DNA of 64,000 nt from an uncultured Chloroflexota bacterium (GCA_903858085.1 CAIOHJ010000142.1:1-64000); one strand, 5' to 3'; shown: positions 16,675 through 28,111, counted from the first letter of the stretch. Notes: generated by a model not told the origin, from the letters alone. Translations and numbers: made by a program.

Positions 16675-19560
16675 TCAGGGCTCGTCGGCGGGGCTGGGCG
16701 CCGGCAACCCACCAGTGATCTGCAAAAGTTGATCGAGCGTCGCCTGCAGCGCTTCCATTTCCGCCCCATAGGCCGCCCAGTTCCCCTCACGCAAGGCCAC
16801 CTGTGCCTGTTCGTAGTGGCTGTTGGCGGCCACGATCAGCTGATCCAGGCTGACGTTTTCTCCTGGAAGTACAGCGGGCTCCAGCTCCCCGGATCCTCCT
16901 TCGGCAACATTGGCCAGGTCAGAAGGCCGGGCTCTGGCCAGATCCATCAGCCCCGCTTGCGCCACAACCTCCTGGCCGAAGAGCTGGACAAGGGCCATGC
17001 CAAGGTTTTCAGCCATGACCGTCCGGTCCGCCGTCGCCAGAATGACCCGTTTCATCTCAGGAATCCGCCCTGTGGCGGCCTGAAGGTAGATCGGTTCGAC
17101 ATACATCAGGCTGTCGGCGATCGGGATCACAAGCAGATTGCCCCGAATGACCTGGCTGCCCTGCTGGTTCCAGAGCGCCAGCTGTGCGCTGATGACCGGA
17201 TCCTGAGAAATACGCGCTTCGATCTGTTTTGGGCCAAAAAAGAGCGATTCTTTGCCGAAGTTGTAGACAAGCCGCTCTCCGTAGTTGTCGGGGTTGCTCT
17301 GGGCGACCAGCCAGGCGATCATGTTTTCGCGGTTGGCAGGCGTAAAGGGCAGAATCTGCATGAAATCCAGCTCGCCGCTCCCAGGTGCCTGGCGCAACAC
17401 ATAGTAAGGCTCAATCCGCTGGGCCTGGTCGTAGAAGACCTCTTCGGGCCAGGCCCAGACATCTTCCCGGTTATAGAGGTCGTTGGCGTTGGTCATGTGA
17501 TACATACGATACATCTCTGCCTGGACAGAGAAGAGATCGATCGGGTAGCGAATGTGCTCCAGCAAAAATGGGGGCATCGACTCCATCGGTTGGAAAAGCT
17601 TTGGAAAGATACGGGCATAGGCAGCCGTGATGGGCTCGTCGGGGTCAACCAGATAAAAGGTGGGCAGACCGTCGTAGGCGTTCACCACAATTTTTACTGA
17701 ATTGCGGATGTAGTTGAAGCCTCCCGCATACGGCTGGCTGTAGGGAAAACGGTCGCTGACCACGTAAGCATCCATAAACCAGTAGAGCCGCCCATCTTCT
17801 CCCACCACAATGTAGGGATCCCGATCCAACTGCAAAAATGGGGCCAGCTGGCTGACCCGTTCCACAATATTGCGCCGCCAGAGCAGCTGGCTTTCCGCTG
17901 TGATATCCTGGTTGAGGATCAGATTGATATCACCGAAACGTACCGCAAAGAGCAGCCGATTCCAGAAGGTCATCTCAATGCCCGTGTCAGCGGAGAAACT
18001 GGTCGTCGCATTGCCTCCCCCCTGGGGAAAGTCAAACTCTGCCATCTGGGTGCGCCCGATCACATAGTCATTGGAAAGTTCTCCAAAATAGATCTGGGGC
18101 TGTGTCAGCGAAAGTTTGCCGGTCGGGGGGAGGTCCTTGAGATGAAATTCAGGAAGGCCATCGGCGGTGACCAGCTCGACCGGAGACATGGCAACACCAT
18201 AACCGTGGGTATAGACCAGCTTGCGGTTGACCCAGGTCTGGGCTTCCTGGTTGAGACGGTCTGCAACCAGCTCGCGCGCCGAAAGCATCACCTGGCGCAT
18301 GGCACCGTCAATTTTGTAGCGGTCCACATCGACGTCGTTGAACGCATAGTACTGGCGCAGTGCCTGCACCTGGTTGTAGGTTTCGAGCAGGGGGCGGTAG
18401 TCCCAAAGGCGCACGTTGCGGATCGTGTCGGGTTCGGTCAACAGTGCAGCCGGCGTCAGCTGCTGAGAGGCATCGTACTCGACCATTTCGATTTCATCCA
18501 GATCGAACGCCGCACGGGTCAGGCGAATGTTCTCTTCGATAAAGGGCCGTTCCAAGGTCAGCTCGTTGGGGCTGACCTGGAAGCGCTGCACCAATGCTGG
18601 GTAGACGGAACCCGCCAGGATTGACACGCCGATCCAGACCACCAGCACAACGACAACGGCACGCCAGGCCTGACGTCGCAGCGCTGCTGCCACGAGCAGC
18701 CCACCCGCTACCAAGGTGACGAGAGTGAGCAGAGTGTAGGCAGGCAGTTGAGCGTAGACATCTGTGTAGCCGGCCCCAAAGACAGGGCCCCGTTCGCTGT
18801 AGAGCAGTTTGGCCGCGTCGATCTGGTAGCCAATCGCCAGCAATCCAAACAGCAAGGCACCCAGGATAGCCAGGTGAAGCAACAGACCTGTGCGCGCCTG
18901 CCAGCCACGAAATCCCATGCCGCTCACGACCACGACGAGCAGCATGGCCGCCAACAGCACAGACTGCAGCCAGCTGCGTGCAACCTCCAGGACAGGCAGG
19001 CTGAAGAGATAAAAACTGATATCACGGTTGAAGAGCGGCTCTGTCAACCCAAAGTTGCTCTGGTTGAAAAAAAGCAGAAGCTGTGGCCATTCCCCGGCAA
19101 TGCTGGTCCCTATCAAAAAAGCGAAGGCCGCAACCGCTGCGATCACAGCTACCGAAACGCGCAACCCCGCAGCCTCGACCAGCTGCTCCAGCGCAGTGCC
19201 AGCCAGCCCCTGCGGCTCCAGACGTCTGACCAGGACAAAGTTGGCCAGCAAAAAGAGTGCGGTCAACAAAAAACCCGCAGCAAAGAGCCCTCCTGCAGCC
19301 ACCAACCGCGTCCACAAAATCGATTCAAAGTTCAAGCTGGCATGCCAGCTCCAGTCGGCTAGAAAACCGACAATCGTGTTGTACAGCAGCAAAAAGAGCA
19401 AAGGCAACGCCATCAACCACCAAAAACGATTGGGACGGCTGCTGGGCTGTGAAACCCGGCGGGGTGGACTGTCGTTGCCGGGAGGGACCCAATCCCCCCC
19501 TCGCTGGAGATTCTCTTCGATCGAACGGATCAAATCAGCAAATGGGTCGGAGCTTTTCAT
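16675..19560 (-). CDS. UPF0182 family integral membrane protein
   Basis: 961 residues. A short cytoplasmic N-terminus with Asp/Arg-rich and Pro-rich parts is followed by about seven membrane helices (roughly residues 55-345) and a large extracytoplasmic domain (about 350-900), with an acidic Pro-rich tail. Family hallmarks include WPQLLLFFNQSNFGLTEP, NRDISFYLFSLP, YTHGYGVAMSPV and LIPIADSLMYVEPIYLQA-like segments. Function of the family is unknown. ATG 19560 is chosen over a start 12 codons upstream because the product then begins with the conserved-looking MKSSDPFADLIRSI. It lies upstream of htrA on the same strand, with 150 bases between. Confidence 0.92.
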   Translation of the reverse strand: MKSSDPFADLIRSIEENLQRGGDWVPPGNDSPPRRVSQPSSRPNRFWWLMALPLLFLLLYNTIVGFLADWSWHASLNFESILWTRLVAAGGLFAAGFLLTALFLLANFVLVRRLEPQGLAGTALEQLVEAAGLRVSVAVIAAVAAFAFLIGTSIAGEWPQLLLFFNQSNFGLTEPLFNRDISFYLFSLPVLEVARSWLQSVLLAAMLLVVVVSGMGFRGWQARTGLLLHLAILGALLFGLLAIGYQIDAAKLLYSERGPVFGAGYTDVYAQLPAYTLLTLVTLVAGGLLVAAALRRQAWRAVVVVLVVWIGVSILAGSVYPALVQRFQVSPNELTLERPFIEENIRLTRAAFDLDEIEMVEYDASQQLTPAALLTEPDTIRNVRLWDYRPLLETYNQVQALRQYYAFNDVDVDRYKIDGAMRQVMLSARELVADRLNQEAQTWVNRKLVYTHGYGVAMSPVELVTADGLPEFHLKDLPPTGKLSLTQPQIYFGELSNDYVIGRTQMAEFDFPQGGGNATTSFSADTGIEMTFWNRLLFAVRFGDINLILNQDITAESQLLWRRNIVERVSQLAPFLQLDRDPYIVVGEDGRLYWFMDAYVVSDRFPYSQPYAGGFNYIRNSVKIVVNAYDGLPTFYLVDPDEPITAAYARIFPKLFQPMESMPPFLLEHIRYPIDLFSVQAEMYRMYHMTNANDLYNREDVWAWPEEVFYDQAQRIEPYYVLRQAPGSGELDFMQILPFTPANRENMIAWLVAQSNPDNYGERLVYNFGKESLFFGPKQIEARISQDPVISAQLALWNQQGSQVIRGNLLVIPIADSLMYVEPIYLQAATGRIPEMKRVILATADRTVMAENLGMALVQLFGQEVVAQAGLMDLARARPSDLANVAEGGSGELEPAVLPGENVSLDQLIVAANSHYEQAQVALREGNWAAYGAEMEALQATLDQLLQITGGLPAPSPADEP

Positions 19561-19661
19561 GGCGAAATTCCCCTTCGGTGTGTGTACAAAAGCCATCTCT
19601 CTGCGGGGGATTGTACTGCAAAAGTCGTCTTTGCCCTGTGAGAAATCTACCCGAACAGTGT

Positions 19662-19690
19662 ATCATACTCAGCATTCGCTCAATTTACAA
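19662..19690 (-). promoter_or_regulatory. Promoter of UPF0182 gene
   Basis: Minus-strand TTGTAA (19690-19685) and TATGAT (19667-19662) are 17 bases apart; leader of about 95 bases. Confidence 0.6.
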
Positions 19691-19881
19691 AACAAATCCC
19701 CCAAAGCCCTGAAGGGACAGTTCAGGCAGACAGTTCGCCACATGAAGCCTGTCATTGTCGAAAAAAATCATCTGCCCGCTCAATATAGCCCTCAGCGCCG
19801 TTTACGTTTATCATATTGAACAGGTATACCCAATTTCGCTTTGTTTGCTACACGATAAACAAACGTTGACTCATAAAAAGA

Positions 19882-20337
19882 ATGACACAGCTGCTCTGGC
19901 CTGACCCATTACAACCTGCTTCTTCTGACCATGTTGCCGATCTGTTGGAACGTTTCTGGCGGACACTGGAACAGCTTGTGGATCTGCTCCAACGCCAGGA
20001 GCAGTTGCTCGCCGCTCGAATGACAGCTGAGCTGCGCCAGATCGTGACAGAATTGATGCTGGCACTGAACGGAATTGCCTGGCCGCACGAATCTGCCCAT
20101 CTGAACAGCTACTTGAGCGCAGATCAGCGTGCTGCACTCGAAAAAACATTGCTGGTCCCATCGATCAGCACCAACAGCTGGATTGGCCAGGCAGTGGCCC
20201 TGGTGGTGATCTACCGGTGGTATGCCCCACAGCTGGTCCAAAAATTTGGGTTGGCTTCTCCAGCAGAGGCGGAAACGCAAGCCTTGTTGAAGCTGCACCA
20301 GCTGGCTGGCTGGCCTCGTTCCATCATGACCGACTGA
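19882..20337 (+). CDS. Hypothetical protein, 151 residues, mostly helical
   Basis: I do not recognise a family. The protein is rich in Leu, Gln and Ala with long predicted helices (DLLERFWRTLEQLVDLLQR and LRQIVTELMLALNGI), no signal peptide and no Cys. A weak purine-rich tract (AAAAAG) precedes the ATG. It is followed after 32 bases by a glycosyltransferase on the same strand and is probably cotranscribed with it. A 7-base inverted repeat (TTTGTTT/AAACAAA) lies just upstream. Confidence 0.65.
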   Translation: MTQLLWPDPLQPASSDHVADLLERFWRTLEQLVDLLQRQEQLLAARMTAELRQIVTELMLALNGIAWPHESAHLNSYLSADQRAALEKTLLVPSISTNSWIGQAVALVVIYRWYAPQLVQKFGLASPAEAETQALLKLHQLAGWPRSIMTD

Positions 20338-20369
20338 TTTTCGGTGAACCAGAAAGCGTCAGAGCAACG

Positions 20370-21545
20370 ATGAACCGCCGCGTGGTGTTTGTTGCCCCTT
20401 TTGGCCTCGGGCAGAAGACGACTGTCTGGGCCCGCACATTGCCTCTGGCACGCCAGCTGGCCCAACATGGCTGGGAACCCACCCTGCTGATTCCACCCTG
20501 GGATACCCCGCAGGATGCAGGTCGCCGTTGGCAGGAGGCAGGCGTCAATGTCGTCCACGTGGAGACAAGGCTGGGTGCTCTTCAAATTTTCTATCAATTG
20601 TTACACGAAATTTTTGCTCTGGAGCCTGCAATCGTCCAGACTGTCAAACCGCGCGCCTATGCAGGGCTGGTCCACTGGACACTCTGGTACGCCTTGCGCA
20701 GATCCCCCCGGCGCCCCCTGCTGTTGCTCGACACCGATGACTGGGAACAGGCCTGGGCGGCGATCAATCGCTACCCCTGGCCGCTGGCCCGTTTCCTCGA
20801 CTGGCAGGAAGATTGGGGAATTCGCCACGCCGATGCAGTGACAGCGGCAAGCCAGTGGCTTGCCGCCGAGGTCACCCGTACTTCCCCCAGGACCCCTGTT
20901 CTTTATCTTCCCAATGGTGTTCTCTCCCCTGCCCAGGATGCACCCCGCTGGCAGGCGGGCGGCCGCGATGTTCTTTTTTTTAGTCGATTTGTGGAAGTGT
21001 CGCCCGACTGGCTGACAAAATTGGCAGTTGTACTACACGAAAAATCCCCCACTGCGCGCCTGCTGGTCGCCGGCACACCTGTACAGCCAGGGCTGGAGAA
21101 ACCTTTTCACGCAGCGCTGCGGCAAGCCGCTGCCCAACAACGCATTGCCCCGGTCGTATGGCTGGGATATGTAGATCAAACCCAGCTGGCTGTTCTGTAC
21201 AGACAGATCGGCTGTGCCATTTTTCCTGCCCAGCCCACCCCCCTGCAGCAGGCGAAATGCAGCGTGCGTCTGGCCACAACACTCCTGGCCGGAGTGCCTG
21301 TCGTGGCCAGCGCCGTCGGCGAGCAGGCCACCTACGGCGCTGGCGGCGCCGCACATCTGGTCGCTGCGGAGGCCAGCCCAGAAGAATTTGCCGACGCTCT
21401 CTGCCAGCTCCTCGCAGATCCTGCCCGACAAGTTGCGCTGAGTTCATGGGGACACCGACACTTGCTTGCCCAGTACAGCTGGCCCACCCTGGGGAACCGT
21501 CTGCACAGCTTTTATCTCCAGCTGTTGGCCGCCAGCAAAGCCTAG
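20370..21545 (+). CDS. Glycosyltransferase (GT-B, family 4-like)
   Basis: 391 residues. The N-terminus MNRRVVFVAPFGLGQKTTVWARTLPLARQL is a typical GT-B first strand and glycine loop; the C-terminal half has a nucleotide-sugar-binding Rossmann fold with VWLGYVDQTQLAVLYRQ, and the family motif region SVRLATTLLAGVPVVAS plays the role of the usual EAMACGxPVV. The usual EX7E glutamates are not clear. ATG 20370 was chosen because the frame upstream overlaps the previous gene without sense. Cytoplasmic, transferring a sugar to an unknown acceptor. It is convergent with trmI, 4 bases apart. Confidence 0.85.
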   Translation: MNRRVVFVAPFGLGQKTTVWARTLPLARQLAQHGWEPTLLIPPWDTPQDAGRRWQEAGVNVVHVETRLGALQIFYQLLHEIFALEPAIVQTVKPRAYAGLVHWTLWYALRRSPRRPLLLLDTDDWEQAWAAINRYPWPLARFLDWQEDWGIRHADAVTAASQWLAAEVTRTSPRTPVLYLPNGVLSPAQDAPRWQAGGRDVLFFSRFVEVSPDWLTKLAVVLHEKSPTARLLVAGTPVQPGLEKPFHAALRQAAAQQRIAPVVWLGYVDQTQLAVLYRQIGCAIFPAQPTPLQQAKCSVRLATTLLAGVPVVASAVGEQATYGAGGAAHLVAAEASPEEFADALCQLLADPARQVALSSWGHRHLLAQYSWPTLGNRLHSFYLQLLAASKA

Positions 21546-21549
21546 CCCA

Positions 21550-22497
21550 TCAGCCGGGCAACGGCAGCTGCGGATAGCGTTCTTTCTGTTCTGAATGCTG
21601 TTCCTTGAGATGATCGGCCTGTGCACGCAGCCGGGCCTCATAGCGCTGCCGCTCCGGCCGCTGCCAGCGTGCCAGATCTTCCCCAGGATCGATGCACCGG
21701 GCGAAGATCAGATAGCCAGTGTGGCCGATCCGGGTGTCGTCAGGACGGAATCGATCAGGGGCTACTTTGTAGGGACGCAAAATCAACTCCTCGACGCTGA
21801 CATCGGCAAAATGGTGCCGGTCAAAGCCATGCAGCAGAGCAATCACCTGGTTGGCTGTAGGGAGCAGGCAGGCAAAAAAACCGCCCTGCCGCAATGCTAT
21901 ACGAACTTGTGGGAGATAGCGCCATGGCTCGCGCACATCCAGAAAGAGCGCATCGACCTCCTGTGCCTGAAAGCCAGCGTCGATGTCGCCCAGATGCATG
22001 GAAACAAAAGGCAGCAGCCCCAGACGGTCCAGATTGTCGCGCGCGACCTGGTAAAAATCTGCCCGCACTTCGTGGGTATAGACCCGCCCTGCTGGCATCA
22101 CCGCCCAGGCCAACGCCGTGGTCAATCCACCACTGCCAGTGCCAGCCTCGACCACCCGGCTTCCCGAACAGAGACTCAGCCGATGCACGATGTAGGCCGC
22201 ATCTTTCGGGTAGATTATCTGCGCACCGCGCTTGAGCGATTGGATGATGTCAGTCAGCGAGGGCCTCAGCAGGAGCGCCTCATGTCCCTTCTGGCTGCGC
22301 ACCGTTGCCCCCCACGCACTGCCGATCAGCGTCGAATGGACAAAAGCCCCCAGGTGGGTGTGTGTGGTCTCCGCAGGGTGGACGCGGAGGACATACCGTT
22401 TGTAGTCTGAGGTGAACAACATTGCCAGATCCTGGGACTGCACATTGGGGTGTTGCTGGGCAGATACAGCTTGAGAGGGTTCAGCCGGTACATTCAT
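21550..22497 (-). CDS. trmI: tRNA (adenine-58-N1)-methyltransferase
   Basis: 315 residues. It uses S-adenosylmethionine to make m1A58 in the T-loop of tRNAs. The SAM-binding motif VVEAGTGSGGLTTALAWAV, the catalytic-region acidic segment VDALFLDVREPWRYLPQV and the preceding GAQIIYPKDAAYIVHRLSL are diagnostic of the TrmI/Trm61 group. The C-terminal tail of about 40 residues is charged (LARWQRPERQRYEARL) and longer than in the shortest homologues. It follows a lipoprotein gene by 27 bases and is probably in the same transcript. Confidence 0.92.
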   Translation of the reverse strand: MNVPAEPSQAVSAQQHPNVQSQDLAMLFTSDYKRYVLRVHPAETTHTHLGAFVHSTLIGSAWGATVRSQKGHEALLLRPSLTDIIQSLKRGAQIIYPKDAAYIVHRLSLCSGSRVVEAGTGSGGLTTALAWAVMPAGRVYTHEVRADFYQVARDNLDRLGLLPFVSMHLGDIDAGFQAQEVDALFLDVREPWRYLPQVRIALRQGGFFACLLPTANQVIALLHGFDRHHFADVSVEELILRPYKVAPDRFRPDDTRIGHTGYLIFARCIDPGEDLARWQRPERQRYEARLRAQADHLKEQHSEQKERYPQLPLPG

Positions 22498-22524
22498 GGG
22501 AAGGATTGGATCCTGGCTGTGCAG

Positions 22525-23475
22525 TCAGCGGGTGGGAAAAGTGACATGGAGGGTGATCTGGCTCGACTGGAGAATGGGGAGCAGGCGATCGAACAGCTGA
22601 CTGAAGGATGTGGTATCCATTCCACCTGCTGCGAGCAGGCCATTGACAGCCAGATCTGCCAGGTTGCTCAGTTTGTTGTCGTTCCAGTTCAGGCTGGGCA
22701 GCTCCCTGCCGTTGAATGCCAGATGCAGCCCGGAGGCATCGGTGCGCAGGGTGACGCTGCGTACCCCGGCAGCAACGGCGTTCTGAATCAACGTTGCATT
22801 GAGTTTGAGCTGGCCGAAGGGGGCGCTGGTCAACACCTGCCACTCTGCATCGCGGATCCCCTGCACCGTGTAGTTGCCGGCAGCGTCGTAAAGGACTGGG
22901 ATGCGCAGCACGGCTGTGGGGGTGGCAGGCTGGGCTGCCGCAGCTTCTTCTGCTGCGGGTGCCGCCAGATCCCAGCCTGGATCGGCTGGAAAGCGCAGAA
23001 TGATGCCTGCCCCTACATTAGAAAGCAGTGGAAAGAGCGCAAAGAGGCTGTTGGGCACCACATCAGGCCCGAGCAAAGTGATTCCTTCGTGGAGGGCTGT
23101 CAGCTGCTCTGCATCCCAGCGCAACGATGGGATCGGCTTTTGGTTGACCAGGAGGAGCAGCTCACCAGGGTGCAGAGAGATTTGGATCTGCTGGATTTGG
23201 GCTGCGGTCAGCTGGGCGACCAGACGGCTGTCGAGCTGCAGCTCGGCCAGGTCGGGCCCCAGAGCCATCTCGGCGAGCGGGAGCCCCTCCAGGCTGAGCG
23301 TTCCGTTGGCGTCCACATCGACGACCAAGGCGGGCAGGTCGATGGCCAGAGTGGCTGTGGCATTGCTCTCTGTGGCATTGCTCTCTGCCCCCCCTGCTCG
23401 AGAACTGCAGCCAGCCAGCCCCAGGCTTGCCCACAAGACAAACAGGACAAAGAGCCAGACATGTTTTACGGCCAT
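22525..23475 (-). CDS. Hypothetical lipoprotein with an internal duplication
   Basis: 316 residues. Lipoprotein signal with lipobox LGLAGC (Cys23). The mature protein shows two related halves: IPSLRWDAEQLTALHEGITLL in the first and LPSLNWNDNKLSNLADLAVN in the second, separated by an Ala/Pro-rich linker near residue 180. I do not recognise a family. ATG 23475 is preferred over GTG 23493, since GGGGAGGG serves as ribosome binding site for the former and is inside the gene for the latter. It is upstream of trmI on the same strand, an odd partner for a tRNA methylase. Confidence 0.8.
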   Translation of the reverse strand: MAVKHVWLFVLFVLWASLGLAGCSSRAGGAESNATESNATATLAIDLPALVVDVDANGTLSLEGLPLAEMALGPDLAELQLDSRLVAQLTAAQIQQIQISLHPGELLLLVNQKPIPSLRWDAEQLTALHEGITLLGPDVVPNSLFALFPLLSNVGAGIILRFPADPGWDLAAPAAEEAAAAQPATPTAVLRIPVLYDAAGNYTVQGIRDAEWQVLTSAPFGQLKLNATLIQNAVAAGVRSVTLRTDASGLHLAFNGRELPSLNWNDNKLSNLADLAVNGLLAAGGMDTTSFSQLFDRLLPILQSSQITLHVTFPTR

Positions 23476-23513
23476 GAAAGGGGCCCTCCCCACAGTGGCA
23501 AGGATTCACCGAA

Positions 23514-23559
23514 AGGTGCTACGACGCCAGGTGCTACCGACGCCAGGTGCTACGACGCT
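23514..23559 (-). repeat. Three tandem 15-16-base repeats in lipoprotein leader
   Basis: Copies at 23514-23528, 23529-23544 and 23545-23559 read AGGTGCTAC(C)GACGCC/T on the plus strand. They fall in the predicted 5' untranslated leader of the lipoprotein gene. Confidence 0.85.
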
Positions 23560-23591
23560 GAAGAGAACAGTGCATCCAGAACTGTTCTTTT

Positions 23592-23621
23592 ATTGTACTG
23601 AAAAAAGACAGCTGCTGTCAA
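23592..23621 (-). promoter_or_regulatory. Lipoprotein-trmI promoter
   Basis: Minus-strand TTGACA (23621-23616) and TACAAT (23597-23592) are 18 bases apart. A 7-base inverted repeat (23565-23571 with 23581-23587) overlaps the expected transcription start and resembles an operator. Confidence 0.7.
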
Positions 23622-23653
23622 GGAAAAAATGCAAAAAACAGAACAAAAACAGA

Positions 23654-23682
23654 TTGACATTTCAGCCGATCTGTGTCATACT
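23654..23682 (+). promoter_or_regulatory. tmRNA promoter
   Basis: TTGACA (23654-23659) and CATACT (23677-23682) at 17 bases, with the mature tmRNA 5' end about 11 bases downstream. It is back-to-back with the lipoprotein promoter. Confidence 0.7.
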
Positions 23683-23692
23683 ATAGATGTAT

Positions 23693-24104
<412 letters not shown>

Positions 24105-24109
24105 TCGTA

Positions 24110-24146
24110 CAAAGAGAGAGGCACATATCATGTGCCTCTCTCTTTG
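24110..24146. terminator. Terminator between tmRNA and MFS gene
   Basis: Perfect 17-base stem (24110-24126 with 24130-24146) and 3-base loop followed by TTT. It can also serve the convergent transporter gene. Confidence 0.9.
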
Positions 24147-24157
24147 TTTGCACTGTT

Positions 24158-25387
24158 TTAACTGGAGTATCTGAGCTGTCCGCCTTCACTCTGCTTTCGA
24201 GCTTTCAGAAGCGCAGGCCCGGCGTAGACCAGCGCAGCCAGCAACATCAACAGGCTGGCACTCCACAACACCGCCGCTCCGCCAGCGTACCCCCACAACA
24301 AACCGCCCGCCAGTGCGCCGATCGACCAGCCAAGCCCTCCTTGTGCCGCACCCACCAGCGACTGGGCTGTCGCACGCATGCTGGCAGGCGCCGACTCCGT
24401 TGCATAGTCGACAACCGCTATCCAAAAACCAGCGTAAACAACCCCCAACACCGGGGCCATCCACAAGATGAGCTGCGGCGACGGCGCCTGTGCCATCGCC
24501 CCGTAGACCAGCGCAAAACCGACCAGACCGACCGTGATCAGATGTGAAGGGCGAAATCTGGCCAACAACTGCCTGCCCACAAAGAGGACAGGGATCTCCG
24601 TCACCGAGTTGAGTGCATAGAGCAAACCTACATCGGCCTTGGTGCCCCCCAACGCCAACATGTGCAAACCGACGAATCCGACAAAACAGGCAGCCCCTGC
24701 CCCCATCAAGATGTTCATCCACATGAACGCCGGATACCCAGGCTGGCGCCACATCTGGTGGAGTCCAGCCAACAGATTGGTGGGCTGGGCCGCCCGGTCC
24801 AGCGGCAACAACAGCCCCAGCAGCGTGCAGCCAACTCCCAAAAAAATACTGTGAATCCAAAAAATCACATCCAGATCGCCTGAACCCAGGATCTGCCCCA
24901 GCCCATAGCTGAAGAGCACAAACCCAATGCTGCCAAAGAGACGCTGGCGCCCATAACTGCCACCGTTCTGATGCAGGATCCCCATCACGGCGCTGTCCAA
25001 CAGGGCAGGGGCCGGCGCTCGGAAAAAAAACATTGTGGCCACCAACACCAACAACGGAACAAAGTCGGTCACCCACAGAAAAGGGAGCGTCAGCAGCCCA
25101 GCCCCCAAAGTACACAGCGCCATCACCCCTCGCTGTATCTGCCAGCGATCCGCTACGGCACCCCAAAATGGATTGGCAAGCAACGCAGCAATCGGCGGCA
25201 GACTCCCCAAAAGTCCAATCTGGGCCCCACTCAACCCCTGGTTGTCCAAATAAATATTGAAAAAAGGTGCGATACTCCCGATCGCAGCAAAGAACATGAA
25301 GTAATAAAGCTTCGCCGCCCACAAACGCGAAGCAGACGGATTGGCCCCTGCCATTCCACGGTCCAAAAACCCCAATAAATGACCCAT
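24158..25387 (-). CDS. Major facilitator superfamily transporter
   Basis: 409 residues with about 12 membrane helices. The first half carries AAIGSIAPFFNIYLDNQGLSG and the loop-2 motif GAVADRWQIQRG; it resembles the LacY/nucleoside-symporter-like MFS_1 subgroup. I start it at MGHLLGFLDRG (25387), because the longer frame to 25615 adds 76 Cys- and Trp-rich residues that do not look like protein. No clear ribosome binding site distinguishes the candidates. Substrate unknown. It is convergent with the tmRNA. Confidence 0.82.
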   Translation of the reverse strand: MGHLLGFLDRGMAGANPSASRLWAAKLYYFMFFAAIGSIAPFFNIYLDNQGLSGAQIGLLGSLPPIAALLANPFWGAVADRWQIQRGVMALCTLGAGLLTLPFLWVTDFVPLLVLVATMFFFRAPAPALLDSAVMGILHQNGGSYGRQRLFGSIGFVLFSYGLGQILGSGDLDVIFWIHSIFLGVGCTLLGLLLPLDRAAQPTNLLAGLHQMWRQPGYPAFMWMNILMGAGAACFVGFVGLHMLALGGTKADVGLLYALNSVTEIPVLFVGRQLLARFRPSHLITVGLVGFALVYGAMAQAPSPQLILWMAPVLGVVYAGFWIAVVDYATESAPASMRATAQSLVGAAQGGLGWSIGALAGGLLWGYAGGAAVLWSASLLMLLAALVYAGPALLKARKQSEGGQLRYSS

Positions 25388-25601
25388 AGCTGTCGAAATG
25401 CCCGCTTTCCTTGTTTTAACGCGTACACCGAACCCACACCCTACGATACTGCAAACGGGCCCCTTCCAACAAAAGCACCACTCTGTCTTGCAGCAATCCA
25501 TCTTTGGTGGAGGTGCAAAGATCTGGCATACTTGGAAAAGAATCCAACTTTTGCTGCGATCCGGGTGATGCCCTTGGACGCAGAAACCGCGAAGGAGATG
25601 T

Positions 25602-26222
25602 ATGCCGAGCAGCAAGTTCCCGCCGCCTTTCTATCGCTGGCGCCCCCATCCCTGGCATGGGCTGGAGATCGGCCCCAATCCCCCTGAGGTTGTCCACGCG
25701 TTTATTGAGATTACCCCCTTCGACCTGATCAAATATGAGATCGACAAACGGACCGGCTATATCCGCGTCGACCGCCCGCAGCGCAGCTCCTCGCAGCCGC
25801 CAGCGCTTTATGGGTTTATTCCACGGACGTACTGCGACGCACATGTGGCAGAGCTCTCACTCAATGCCACGCGAGGAGACGGCGACCCGCTGGACATCTG
25901 TGTGCTCAGCGAGCGCCCGATCAACCGTGGAGAGGTGATCCTCAACGCCCGCGTGGTTGGGGGGCTAGATGTCAACGACAACGGCGAGGCAGATGACAAG
26001 ATCATCGCGATTCTTGAGAACGACAACGTCTGGAACAAGGCACGCGACATCACAGACCTGCCTGAGGTGCTGATCGAACGGCTGCGCCATTATTTTTCTA
26101 CCTACAAGATGATTCCAGGCCAGGAGCTTTCGTTGACTGTGGATCGGGTCTACGGCCGCGAACATGCCCTGCTCGTGGTGCAGGCAGCCATGCACGACTA
26201 TTTCATCGAATATGGCGACTGA
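25602..26222 (+). CDS. ppa: Soluble inorganic pyrophosphatase (family I)
   Basis: 206 residues, hydrolyses pyrophosphate to two phosphates with Mg2+. Signatures: IKYEIDKRTGYIRVDR near the N-terminus, GFIPRTYC, the metal-binding GDGDPLDICVLSE and NGEADDKIIAI. A slightly extended N-terminus and the Arg-rich segment are within family range. GAAGGAG lies 7 bases before the ATG. A CATACT -10-like box with extended TGG occurs near 25527, giving a leader of about 60 bases. The cell needs it to pull nucleotide and aminoacyl-tRNA synthesis forward. Confidence 0.95.
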   Translation: MPSSKFPPPFYRWRPHPWHGLEIGPNPPEVVHAFIEITPFDLIKYEIDKRTGYIRVDRPQRSSSQPPALYGFIPRTYCDAHVAELSLNATRGDGDPLDICVLSERPINRGEVILNARVVGGLDVNDNGEADDKIIAILENDNVWNKARDITDLPEVLIERLRHYFSTYKMIPGQELSLTVDRVYGREHALLVVQAAMHDYFIEYGD

Positions 26223-26281
26223 CACCGGCCTCGCTGCAAAAACGCATTCACCTTGCATCTCTCCTCTGGCTGCCTGAAAAC

Positions 26282-26310
26282 TTGCTGGAACTCTCCTCCC
26301 CTGCTATACT
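26282..26310 (+). promoter_or_regulatory. tRNA-Ser promoter
   Basis: TTGCTG (26282-26287) and TATACT (26305-26310) at 17 bases; the tRNA begins 9 bases after the -10. Confidence 0.75.
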
Positions 26311-26318
26311 CTGTGAGT

Positions 26319-26412
<94 letters not shown>

Positions 26413-26452
26413 CAAAAATTGTTGACAGCGTGCAGCAGTTTTTGCACGAATC

Positions 26453-26609
<157 letters not shown>

Positions 26610-26635
26610 GTTCTGTATCGCACAAAGGATGGGGC

Positions 26636-28102
<1,467 letters not shown>

Positions 28103-28111
28103 GTCTGCCCC

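Noticed and set aside
24110..24146. Possible attachment site at the tmRNA 3' end
   Set aside because: tmRNA genes are common integration sites, but no integrase lies adjacent and no duplicate of the 3' end is visible nearby; the palindrome is a normal terminator.
25388..25615. N-terminal extension of the MFS transporter
   Set aside because: 76 extra residues rich in Cys and Trp do not resemble a transporter N-terminus; overlaps the ppa start region.
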